64,000 nucleotides of DNA from Crotophaga sulcirostris (lineage: Eukaryota > Chordata > Aves > Cuculiformes > Crotophagidae). Position 1 is the stretch's first letter. Every line of letters begins with the position of its first letter. A model generated the notes under the pieces. That model saw only the letters and a list, made by a program, of their open reading frames with translations. It made no database searches and had not been told where the DNA came from. A program made the position numbers and the translations under genes. The stretch covers positions 1,259,930 through 1,323,929 of the forward strand of contig VYZB01000194.1 of assembly GCA_013397455.1 (NCBI GenBank), given 5' to 3'. This document shows, piece by piece, positions 1 through 10,640 of this stretch.

Positions 1-365
1 TAGCAGAGGGTTTCCAGCCCTCTGATCATTTTAGTGGCCTCCTCTGGACCTGCTCTAACAGGTTGATGTCTTTCCTGTGGTGAGGGCTTCAGAGCTGGAT
101 GTGGTGCTTCAGGTGGGGTCTCATGAGAGCAGAGCAGAGGGGCAGAATCGCCGATTTTGATGCAGCCCAGGACAGGGTTGCCTTTCTGGACTCATGTCCA
201 GCTTTTAATCCATCGGTATCCCAAATCCTTTTGGTCAGGGCTACTCTCAAACCCTTCATCCCTCAACCTGTATTGTTACCCCAAGTTGCCCCTGATCCTG
301 TGCAAGACCTCGCAGCTGACTTTGTTCAACGTCATGAGGTTCTTGCAGACCCACTTCACAGCAAT
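1..365 (-). mobile_element. CR1 LINE fragment, 3' part of ORF2, cut by window edge
   Basis: Read on the minus strand this is the stretch of avian CR1 ORF2 after the reverse-transcriptase core. Recognisable landmarks on the plus strand are GTGGCCTCCTCTGGACC (33-49), AGGTGGGGTCTCATGAGAGC (110-129), GATGCAGCCCAGG (159-171) and GTCATGAGGTTCTTGCAGAC (331-350), all in the order expected for a reversed CR1. The element begins near 365 by 5' truncation, typical of target-primed reverse transcription, and its 3' tail lies beyond base 1. Short indels break the frame; the 93-94 codon open frames on the plus strand here are antisense shadows. Divergence is moderate. The identification is firm and the 5' boundary is good to about 10 bases. 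Confidence 0.88.
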
Positions 366-1647
366 ATACCAGGTTATTAAAATTATGGAAGTAATTTCAT
401 CGCCACTTTTCATTGCTGCAGCTCTGGAAAGACTATGGTAGCAGGACTTCAGAGGAGCTAACTGCTGCTTACACAGTGCACGGAGCATAAGTAAGCCTCT
501 GGTCCAGGGAGACTTTTAACAGATTACTTCTAAGGTGTACTTATCAATGGCTTTAGTAAATAATGTGTCTAATACTGATACTTGCTAACACAGGTCGTGA
601 GATGTCCATGAGAGCAGTGGCACAAATGGGAGTCCTGCTTGTGAGTCCTCAGTGTGAGTAAAAGGTTGAGCTTGGCAGTGTGGAACATCACACAGGCAAA
701 CTGTTGAAAAAATGTGGTGGAAGGAAGCCTCACTGGCTCTAGGGGCTTCTCATCCCCTTTCATGGAAGACAGTAGCACTGTGTATACATAAAATATGTGC
801 CTTCCTGAGTGTGTGCATCTGTAAAATAATACGTTTGGGTGTGCATAAAGACATGTTGTGTAGCTTAGAATATTATATATGTGGAAATACTGGGGTCTAA
901 CCTACATATAAATACATATAAGATATATTTACATATATATACTTTAAAAGATGAAGGGTTTTTGAGTTATAGTCTGTGCACTGTGTATTCAAATACTGCA
1001 GTGATACATAGTAGGTTCTGAAGAGTGAATATATAATTTGTATACCAATATTTCTAGAGATCTACTAAAACCAGGAATAAGTATCCTTAGTATCATTTCA
1101 TATAGCATTCTATTTTGAGGGCCTGGTAGTAAGATACAGGGAATTATTTGTCCAGTTTTTTATCTTTTTTTCACATTGGTTTTAGTGCCTTCATGTAAAG
1201 TATGCCTTCTGTAACCAAGATATTCCTCCACTTCTAGCATTTTGTTTTCCTCTTTTGTATGGAGAACATATGTTGTTGCTCATACCTCTTATTTGTCACC
1301 AAAGACAAATCACCAACTGCTGAAATCCCAACAGAAATTCTCTTTGTCTTTTAGGTTGTTTTTTTTTGTTGTTTGTTTTAGTGGAGTTTTTTTGTTCTTG
1401 TTTGTTTGTTTGGTTGGTTGGTTTTTAAGTGACTTTATTCTCTACTTTTCACTTTTAGGCTGTTCTGGATAAATCATCACTATTTCAAGATGACTCAAGT
1501 TGTCCAAAATGGGACTGGGGCTTTCATATGTATTTAAAGCTATTTGAGGCTATGTGCCTCTGGAGGGATGTTGCTATAAACAATTTTTCTTCTTATAGTC
1601 TGATGTGAACTCTGCAGAGATCTGTGTTTCTACTGAAAACTTTACTG
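366..1647. other. AT-rich single-copy-looking DNA, no gene seen
   Basis: No repeat family or coding exon is recognised. The stretch holds an AT-rich run around 900-945 and a T/G-rich low-complexity tract at 1349-1424. The few open frames are short and compositionally biased. Confidence 0.5.
1349..1424. repeat. T/G-rich low-complexity tract
   Basis: Runs of T interrupted by G give TTTG- and TTGG-like units, for example GTTTGTTTGGTTGGTTGG near the end. It makes the local open frame (1242-1472) encode a phenylalanine/valine-rich peptide, which I regard as an artefact of composition. Confidence 0.7.
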
Positions 1648-1735
1648 AATATGTTTTCTTTACCAAATTAGTTTCTCTCAAATTAAATGATTACATTTAA
1701 TATGCTAGAAACTAATTTGGTAAAGAAAACATATT
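1648..1735. repeat. Perfect 29-bp inverted repeat forming an 88-nt hairpin
   Basis: The left arm 1648-1676 and right arm 1707-1735 are exact reverse complements over 29 of 29 bases; pairing stops immediately outside on both sides. The 30-base spacer itself contains an 8-bp palindrome (1682-1689 with 1694-1701, loop ATTA), separated from the long stem by a symmetrical 5x5 internal loop. The arms are only about 20% GC. The size resembles a microRNA precursor, but uninterrupted pairing is more typical of a recent local inverted duplication, of the kind produced by replication template switching, or of a palindromic MITE. I see no TIR of a known family and no target-site duplication. What is seen is the structure; any function is inference. 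Confidence 0.9.
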
Positions 1736-2137
1736 TGTACCGTATTAGATATTTATGCTTGTAATGTTTACTTCTGCTTGAGCTTTTTTTTTCTTTTTTT
1801 TTTTCTAAACCCAAATTATGTTGCAATTGACAATCTGAGAAAATATAAGTAAAAGGGAAGGAACAGCAAAATAGAATCGTGAGCTGTGGATAGAGAAGCC
1901 ACAGAGAGTGGATGGAAAACAGACATGATTAAAAAAAAAGGCTCGAATTTTCTCTTTCAAGTATGTGTCCTTGCAGGTACAGTATAAATTATATAAAGCA
2001 TAGACAGTTAAGGAACCAAAGAATGATGATATAAATAATGATATTCAGTTCTGAAAATACTTCCTCTTGTTGCATATCCTTCAACAGCAAATAACACTGA
2101 AATCATATTCTCTAAAGAAGTATTTTTTAAAGCCTTA
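1736..2137. other. Non-coding AT-rich spacer
   Basis: Contains a T-rich run (about 1785-1805) and nothing else that I recognise. Confidence 0.5.
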
Positions 2138-2241
2138 TCCAATAGAAGGTGTCACCGCCCGTGGCAGTAGTATTGGAACTAGCTGATCTTTAAGGTCCTG
2201 TTAAACCCAAACCATTTTATGAGTCTATGATTCTGTGATAC
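2138..2241 (+). mobile_element. CR1 LINE 3'-UTR tail, short fragment
   Basis: This matches the terminal part of CR1: an AGGTGTCACCGCCCGTGGCAG-like segment, then CTAGCTGATCTTTAAGGTCC, then AACCCAAACCATTTTATGAG, ending in the degenerate 8-mer tail TCTATGATTCTGTGATA. Only about 100 bases of the 3' UTR are present, so the copy is severely 5'-truncated. It encodes nothing. Confidence 0.85.
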
Positions 2242-3680
2242 TTTGTTATCATTAAGTAAGTATTTATAAAATAAAGGTTGCTCAAACTCCGTCCAGTCTG
2301 ACCTAGGAGACTTCTGGAATTTGAGAATTCTGAACAGTTATGTATTCAGGCATCAGAAAACAGGTATTTATGGATATTTTTTATGCTGAGAGCAGGTAAG
2401 CACTGGAGACAGGTGCTCAGAGTGGCATTTTGTATCCATCCCTGCAAACATTCAGATTTCTTTGGAGCAAGGCCCGTAAAAACGTAGTCTAACTAAAGTC
2501 TGCTCTGCTTTGGATTGGACTCCACCTATTCCTCCCAGATTCAATTTTTCTCCAGTTTTGTTATTTCAGCAAGCTGGTTGAAGGTAACTAAAATGATCTG
2601 AAGAAACTGGCTTAGGAAGTTGCTACCTATCCAGCATCTATCAACATGTGGAGTTTCACTAATGGACAGATACTACTAATAATGTCTAGTTTAAACATGA
2701 AATTCTCTCCAGAAGATATGCTTGAGACAATATATTTTTTCTAAACCATGTATTAAGCCTGGTTTTGCTCAGAGATTAATGTACCATGAGTGTTAGGTAT
2801 TGATGCATGTGTACACCAGGGGCTATTTCAGATTTAGCTGTCTGTAGAAAGCTATATTAGAATTCTCTCATGTATGCAGTGGTTCTAGATGGTTTGGTCT
2901 TAATTTTCTTGAATTAGTTGAGAAGTGGCAAATAGATGAAGTACATGTTTCTGCAAGTCTGAGTTTCCTTCGGAAATTTGCAGACTCTGTTTCAGTCTTT
3001 CTGTGTTAATACTATTGTCAGAAGTCAGGCTTAGCACCATCCTTTTCCCTGCTTTAAGCATATCTGCTCCAAGTATACGAGTCTATACCCCCAGGCTGCT
3101 CTCAGAATACATTCCACATTTGATTCAGTCTTCCCACCTCCACGTACATTACATTCTTAATTTTGTTGCTTTGTGAATTGGAATGAAAACATTGTGTTGC
3201 TATATCATTTGTACCATATGTCACTGTTATTTATAGTTGGAGCACAGAATGTAACCATAAGAATTTTCATTAGTTTTACTTAATGACACTATCAGCTGTA
3301 TTATAGTTCCACATTCACGTGCTTACTTGAGTTAACACTTAATAATATATTTGTGCATCATCGTGCCTTTCTTTCCATTCCTTAACACATAAACATACAA
3401 ACATGCATTTTGTTGCTCCAGTAATCATTTGTATTGTCAGTGTATTGTCTGTAGATGTTCTGGCCCATTGAATTCTTTTCATAGTGTGCCGAGTTAGTGA
3501 CTGGCTGTGGTTTTTGAGACATGAGTACTACACAGGGAGTAACTTGGTCAAAAGAAGATGCTTTGGGTGGGAGTATTTTTTGTCTGTAAGAAGTATTTTC
3601 GTTTTCAGTTTACTAATAAAAGTTGCATAGACTATGATTTTTGTCATATCAGTATGCAAGGTTTGAGCAAAATATCATTA

Positions 3681-3718
3681 TAAAAAAACAAACAAACAAA
3701 CAAACAAAAAACCCCCCA
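3681..3718. repeat. (AAAC)n microsatellite with C-run
   Basis: Five AAAC-type units are followed by A5 and a run of six C. This type of A/C-rich low-complexity tract is common in avian DNA; a similar degenerate one lies at 12170-12210. Confidence 0.8.
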
Positions 3719-6700
3719 GCCTCTGCCTGTTGGAAACATGAGGAACACATAAGATTACGTTTTAGTTCGTCACCTCTGAGTTCATTTATTTCAATAGCAA
3801 ATCACCATTTTTCAAAAGTGTTGGACACTTAGAATTACTTTGCAAATATTACCAGTGCATTCCAGCAGCACTGGCATGCATTTTTGTCTTGCATATCACG
3901 GGCAATAAAGCAGCCAGGTGATGCACTGTGTTCTTTTTGCAGATCAAAATTATCGTGATTTCTGATATAACAGGAGATCTTGTAGGATAATTTTTCATGA
4001 AAGTATTCATGAAACCTTGCAGAGAGAGAAAATCACAAGTGCATGAGATAATCCCAAAGCCAGCTCATAAAATGTTCAGGCTAGATGGAAAGTTATGAAT
4101 TGTGATTAAATGACTATAGACAGCAGCTCAGGCTCTTTACACATATTGATGAACGCGAATAGGTGGAAATTATGTGAAACCTCAGCACTCAATTGCTTCC
4201 CAAGTCTCTTACAGCAGTGACTTCATTGGCGTGAAACTTAGTTTCTGATTACTTCCCTAATCTAGAATTTTTCCTCAGGGCTTCAGTCACCTGGAAGACT
4301 TACCCAGAGAAACACCTGAGGAAAAAATTGTCTAGTCTCTTCTACTACTCTCATCTGTAGGACTGTATTTCTTTTATCTTTTTGTCTATCTATGTAGTTT
4401 TTTTATTAGTGGTCAATAGATCCTGGAAGAGTATCTAACTGGGATGTGTTACTTGCTGGCTTTTATTGCAATACACCGAAAAGTCAGGAATTTACAAGAA
4501 ATGCTGATCTTCCTTGTGTCTTGGAAATGCTCAAGAAAGTACCAGTCGAAGCAGTCAAGAGTACAAAATGAGGAGGCAATGATACGGTGATTTGAGCTTA
4601 ATTCCGTAATGAGACTACTGTTTTGTCCAGTTTAATTTCATGGAGTAAATTACTGTGACTGTGTTAGGACATTTTATATGTCTGTGTGACAGCTGATATA
4701 ACAGTTTTGTCGTTTATTCCATTTTAGTTTTTTGGGCACTGTGTATCTATTGAAGGTAATGAGGGTAGACTGTGCCTCCTGGGAGAAGGGGAGAGGGTGG
4801 TGCAGAGCAAGATGTTTGAGCTGGAAATTTCGGAACAGGCAGAGGACATTTAGCCCTGTTACACTGGCAGGATCCAAGGAAGACATGTTTATAAAAAAAA
4901 AAACAAAAACAATTTTCTTTTAGGTTTATTGACTTGCAGAAGGCCACCAAAAATGCTGAAGGTAGAGCAAGCCTGGAGGGACATCCTGGCCAAGGGGAGA
5001 TTTGTTTCAAAACGATCTTTATTTTGATCCATATCACACAACGGATCCAAACTGCCTTTTCAGGATGTTACCGTATTCCAGGGATGCTATTGAAACCCAG
5101 CATTAAATATTGAAAGACCTGTGGTGTTTGAAGCAGTTTAAGAAAGATGCTGGCAGCTCCTCCTGAAAACTGCATTCCATTTCAGTTCCTGAGAGAGCAT
5201 TCTTGCTTATAATTTCTCCACTTAGTGCTCTGAGGTAGCTGTCAAAATCCTTTTGGGTAACACAGTATTAGGATAGAAATAAGGAGGGAGCAAGTCTGTC
5301 TTTAATTTAAAATGTGTGTGTTTGTTTATAATCCTGTTTCATCGGAATCCTCCCATCACCTGTAGTGAGTTATTAACTGCAGTCGTGTTCTCTCTTGCTC
5401 AATGACTCATGCATTATTTTCTGAACAAGTTGCAGAGTTTCAGCAAAAGGAATGATAACAAATCCCATAGTCAGACTAATTTGTAAATTGGAAATCATGG
5501 TTGTTTCCTGAATAAAAGGCTGAGGTTAAAGTCCAGTTACAGGAGGGAGATTAACATTGCTTTTCTCACTTCTAGAAGGATATTTTAACATTTAAAATCT
5601 TTCATCAGTTTCTTCCTCTCTTTTCCCCCTCGCGTCTCATTTCTATATGCCTTCTTTTAATGCATTTCAAAAGGAAAAAAAGACAATCACTTCATTTTAT
5701 GCAATCCGAACCTGGTCAAATTTTACTAGGAAAATCTATGTTCAGAGGAAATCAGATTCTAGAATGCTTGTTTCTGAATCCCAGTCAACTGTGAATGTCA
5801 GCTGGGCAAAGTGGCTCAGCCCTTTGAACATTTGCTTATCTACAGTACCCAAAATATGTAAGGTAGCAAGCTACAGCTTTTAGTAAGTAAAGGTGTCTCC
5901 AGGATTTAGAAGCCACTAAATGCAGGGATTTCAGCATAGTAACTTTGAATTTTGTACTTATGTTGTTTTATGAGCATCCGTACCATGAGGTTTAACTTGA
6001 GGCATGTCAGATAGAACTAGACTAACTTCAAATGACCCTTCTAAGATAAACTAGTGGTTTTGTACCACATCAATACCTGAAATCCCAATAACCTTTGGAA
6101 AACTTGAGATATGTCTAGGAACAAAACTCAAATATTTCCTTTTTACCATTCTTCACTTTGACAAAGCAATGTTCCTGGCTGCTCAATTTTACTGGAAGTG
6201 ATTGCTTTTTATTGAATATTTGCCATAGTCTAGTTGAAATTACTTTGCACGGGATGTACATTGCAGAGATTATACTTTTCAGTGGACTGCCTATAAAAGC
6301 AAAACTGAAGTAATTATGTGACATTTTGTTTTCATGTACTATCTTGTGTCTTGGGAATTTTAGCTGAAAATGGGTAAGCAATTTATTTTCTTTAGAAGTG
6401 TTCACCAACAAGAATTCATATTCTGGATATTAACTTCAGACTCCCTGAAAATTGTTTTGATTGGATTACACCTGTATGTTTAAATGTACAATCAGCATAA
6501 ATTCTGTCCTAAAGACTTATGATGCAAATCAAAATACGATTTGGACCAAGCAGACTTTTTAATCCCCTGTCTTTGGTATATTTTTTTTCCCATAACTTAA
6601 AAATTTCACCAACCTCAGTATAATACAGCTTTTCTGTCTTCTTTTGAATGTGCAAAGATTTCACTGTGCTGTGGAAAGCTTTTTCTTTCTTTTCTTTTTT

Positions 6701-7970
6701 TTTCATATGAACATTTCTAAGTTCATATGGATAAAAACTGTGAGAGGAAAAACTTCCAGAATTTTAATTACTAAGAAATTAAAGTTTTTCTTTTTGGTGA
6801 GAAGTGGTCACGTGTGACACATTACCTTTCCTCCATGTACCTCCAACGCAAATAGAGAAATGTAGTTCATAGCCTAGAACATCTTTAAAACATAGATGTG
6901 GTATAATGTGTAATGTGACACTAGATGTAAAAAATGTACACATTTGGGGTAAGTACAAACCACTTTCATCCCTGCGGCAGTGATCAGAACTCTATAATTT
7001 AAAAAAAAAAAAAAGACGCAGACCTATCTTTTAAGAATATACCTATTACAAAAATGTGAGTGACTGAAGACCAAATATAAGAAAACAAAATTTTGATTCT
7101 TGCTATACTGATGGTCACAAATGATGACATTTACAGAGGACTACAGACACGTTAGTATGTCCATGTATTCTTTCCCACAGTACAAATCTTGTATGACCTA
7201 CAGTTTCTTATCTTCAGACATGTTGCTGACACTTCAACTACTTGAAATTTATCTTTTACAGGAATTTTGGCAGTGACATGAAAAAGCATAGTGTCTAAAC
7301 AGAAGTACAATTACTGGAAAGTTTCAAGGTGACTAATGGCTCTTTTGATAATCTAGGTAAAGAGCTTAAGCATATTTAATCATTTTACTATTTGTCTTCT
7401 ACTGTCTTCATATTATCTTTACAATGTATCAATATAGTTGTTGGTTGTGCATTCAACAGGTTTTATTGAAAGCACTGTGAAAATTGTTATAATTAACCAC
7501 AATAGGCTAGTTGAAGCTAGAGAAAGTAAGTTTGAAACACATAAACTTTTCTTAACTAAACCTGGGGTCAAGTGTCAGAGTGTCTATTTCAGTTCTTTGC
7601 AATTATTTGCTATTAGTTATTCTATAAATAGATTATTAAATATGTTAGCAAGTTCTGGCCCTCTATTTGATATGTGCAGTGAGTACAAAATGTGATGGCA
7701 TTATGAGTTTGAACTACACCTTGAAGTGTTTAATGATGTATAGTCATTAAAATCTCATCTTATTTTCTGTGTCCAACCTAGGATACCTTGCCGTAACCTT
7801 ATTAAAATTAATGGATAACTCTCCTGTGCATTAGGATTTGAGTACCACTATTTTATGTATTTTCAGTAATAATTAATGCTGTGCCATCTGACACCAAGGC
7901 CAAATTGCATTGTTACATCTCATGAACCTTGCATTTTAGAAAGGAAACAGATTTTTGTGCACATTGGAAT

Positions 7971-8008
7971 TTAAAAAAAAAAGAAAAAAAAAAAGAAGGA
8001 AAAAAAGC
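7971..8008. repeat. A-rich homopolymer/purine tract
   Basis: A runs are broken by single G residues over about 38 bases. There is no upstream AATAAA or transcript-like sequence to suggest a retroposed tail. Confidence 0.75.
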
Positions 8009-10229
8009 CATAACTAGGAAATAATATTTCAAATATTATTAGAATTGTGAATTTCCATATTCTACAGGAATGTTACTTGGACATTACAGTATCTCTTTTT
8101 CGTTATTTAAATTGCAGCAGAGCATATACTTTATAGCTGAGGAAAACAGAATATTCCACTGATGATCTTCCATAAATCTGTTATTGCTGTAAGATAGGAC
8201 TGATCCATAAGAAACACTGTAAGTTCATTATATTGTAATAAATGTGCTATAGAAAACTGTAGTAGTTTCAGCAACTATAAGAAAACTTACATGCTTAAAT
8301 AACACAAGTGTCTGAGTGCAAATCAGCTGCAGAGGGAACTGCAGAGTTCTTCAGGAGCTGCGAGAGGAAGCTAGAGGAGAGACTAAATGGCTTTTCCAGA
8401 GACCCTTGGGAGCCCATAAGCAAGAGGAAGATATGGCAGAAAGTAGAGAAGGTGAATTATTGACTGTGTAGCTGGTGAATGTTTTAATTTTGTAAATCAT
8501 TAGTGACTTACAAAATGTGTATGTAGTAGCTGGGAACATGCTTTCTCTCTGAACCTTCATTGATGTAGTTAATGGGCATTGAACAGTGTAAAAGCAGAGG
8601 ACTGAGCAGACATATAGAAAACACAGGTAGTGTGATTTAAAAATTGAAGAAACAACAGTGAAGTGACTATTATAAGGGCTTGTTGAAAGAAATTTATTGT
8701 ATTTTTAGCATTACCTAAATTTATGGTTTGCACAACTAGAACAGTATGCTCTGAGGTTATCACCTCCTTAATGAGTAATATATTCACACATATTATGTGT
8801 CAATAAAGACATAACTACCTAGGTTTAGAGTCATTCTAATGTTAGGATCATACATACTTATGGAAGTATTAAAGTCAAGAGAGATGAAAAGAGTAGAGGT
8901 GAAAAAAACCTTATAGGCCCATCTGTACATGAATGTTTTTTAGCAGAGTCTGAATCACTCTTTCTAGGAAAAGATCAGAAACTTCTTCCTCCTGATCACT
9001 CAAAGTAGTTGTGGTACAGTAGTGGAAAAAAATCAACATGTTGGCAGAGTTTTAAGAGTACCAATTTATACTTCCATGGAGAGAAAATTTGCATTTTTTG
9101 GAAACAAAAATAGGAAGCATTATGTCGTAACAATATATTTCACCTCTGTTGAACAATGCTGTGATGAAAGTATGTCAGTTAATAACACAAGAAATGAAAT
9201 GACAAACCACTACTGATTCTTATATGCTGAGACTCTTCAGGCAGCTGGGATACAGGATTCTGCTGGGGTGGGAATGCCACGCTGCAACCAGCTGTTGTGA
9301 CACCTTCAGGCATATTTAGACATAGTTTTCCTAATTGTTGAAAAATTAAATGTGAAATTAAATAGCATTAATCATGATTATTGTACTGGCTATTTCTTAT
9401 AGAATCCAACATTAGGAATTACATTTTACTTAATACGGATAACTTAAATAACCTCCTTGGATTTTCCTTCTAATTCCATCTCAGTTAAGAGGCCATTATT
9501 TCAAAATCCAATTAAACAAAGGGTTTTTATCTGTTTAATCTTGCAATTTTCTGAGGAAGAGCTTTGTGGTATTGTCTTGATCAAGATAAAGAGCATATTG
9601 ATCCTCCTCCAAAAGCTTTTATGTTACTTTTTTTTGATTGCCTATTTTTGCAAGAAAAAAAAATCTGAGACGCCATCATCCCACGTAAGTTTTTATACTG
9701 CTACTATTTGACAGCTGCAGTAAAATAAAATTATTACTAATTGTGTCTACACATAGATTTATTAAAGAATTGCTATCTGAACAGCAGAAGATTTGGATTT
9801 CAATTAAAACCTTTAAAGTAGAAACCACTGCTGATGCATTCATATCGGTTACTATAGTGTTCAGCTAACTCTTAAATCAGGTCACACTTTCTGAACTTTC
9901 CTATTTATGGGAGCTATTCATGGGGTAAAAAAGGGAGGATGGTACATGGAAGGAATTATTCACTTATAATCTGTGCTGTAGAAAATCCTTGCGAACAAGA
10001 TAATACCCTTTTTTAGCTAGTGGATAGTTTGATTTCAGCCCACAGACAAGAGAGGAGGTTCACTTTTTTTTGGTTGCTATCTGTAGCTCTACTGCTATAT
10101 TCCCATTAACATTAGAAACATAGGAAATATAGCTAACACAGTACTGATCTTAAAGTCTGAGCCATCAGAAAGGAAAGCAAAGATAGCAGTTTTACTTTTC
10201 TACTATCATCGCTATCTGAGGTGGCCACT

Positions 10230-10640
10230 AGACTGCGTTATTTCAAGAAATGCAAGCGAGCAGGGCCCAAAGTGTTCGTTTGTATCCATCCTGTTTAATT
10301 GTAACTCCGGAAGGAAGGCCAATGTGTTTGACTCACACTGAAAGTAAAACGAGGACTGTGTATTTGTATTGCCAGAATGAAAATCTGAAATCTGTCATTC
10401 CTTTCAGCGTTTAGATATTCTAGCTGACACAAATTCAATTGTTTTTTATTCTCTCATAAATAAAGCATGGGATAGATGTGTTAGATTTACAAATTGCTAG
10501 AGAAGGAAATGGTATTTGTAGACTGCCTTTCTTTTGCCCTCTGTTGCTAGAGATAAGAGAAATCCAAATTGAGCTGCTTCCTCTGCCTGAGGCTTTTTGA
10601 ACTCGGGGCTTCCCTGTGTCTGAAGCATGCTCTGTGTTTC
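10230..10640. other. Mixed-composition unique block with several CpGs
   Basis: This stretch is less AT-rich than its surroundings and holds several CpG dinucleotides (for example near 10236, 10256, 10277, 10307 and 10352) in a window that is otherwise CpG-poor. It has no recognisable repeat and no supported open frame. It could be a conserved non-coding element, but nothing in the sequence alone proves that. Confidence 0.25.

Larger units (their letters stand above)
2242..10229. other. 8 kb of unique-looking AT-rich DNA, no gene or family recognised
   Basis: I scanned both strands for CR1, LTR and coding signatures and found none that I can support. Included are an AAAC microsatellite (3681-3718), several homopolymer A runs (7002-7015, 7971-8008) and scattered open frames of 60-98 codons with no recognisable domain. 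The frame on the minus strand at 6115-6411 (98 codons) and that on the plus strand at 9457-9711 are AT-rich and read as chance. Introns of a very large gene or intergenic DNA cannot be distinguished. Confidence 0.45.

Noticed and set aside
99..441. Two plus-strand frames of 93-94 codons
   Set aside because: They lie mostly antisense to the CR1 fragment at 1-365 and are shadows of it.
1242..1472. Hydrophobic open frame resembling a membrane peptide
   Set aside because: The Phe/Val-rich run is produced by the T/G low-complexity tract at 1349-1424. The same applies to 48668-48967.
6115..6411. 98-codon minus-strand frame
   Set aside because: Lys/Phe/Ser-rich by base composition, with nothing recognisable.
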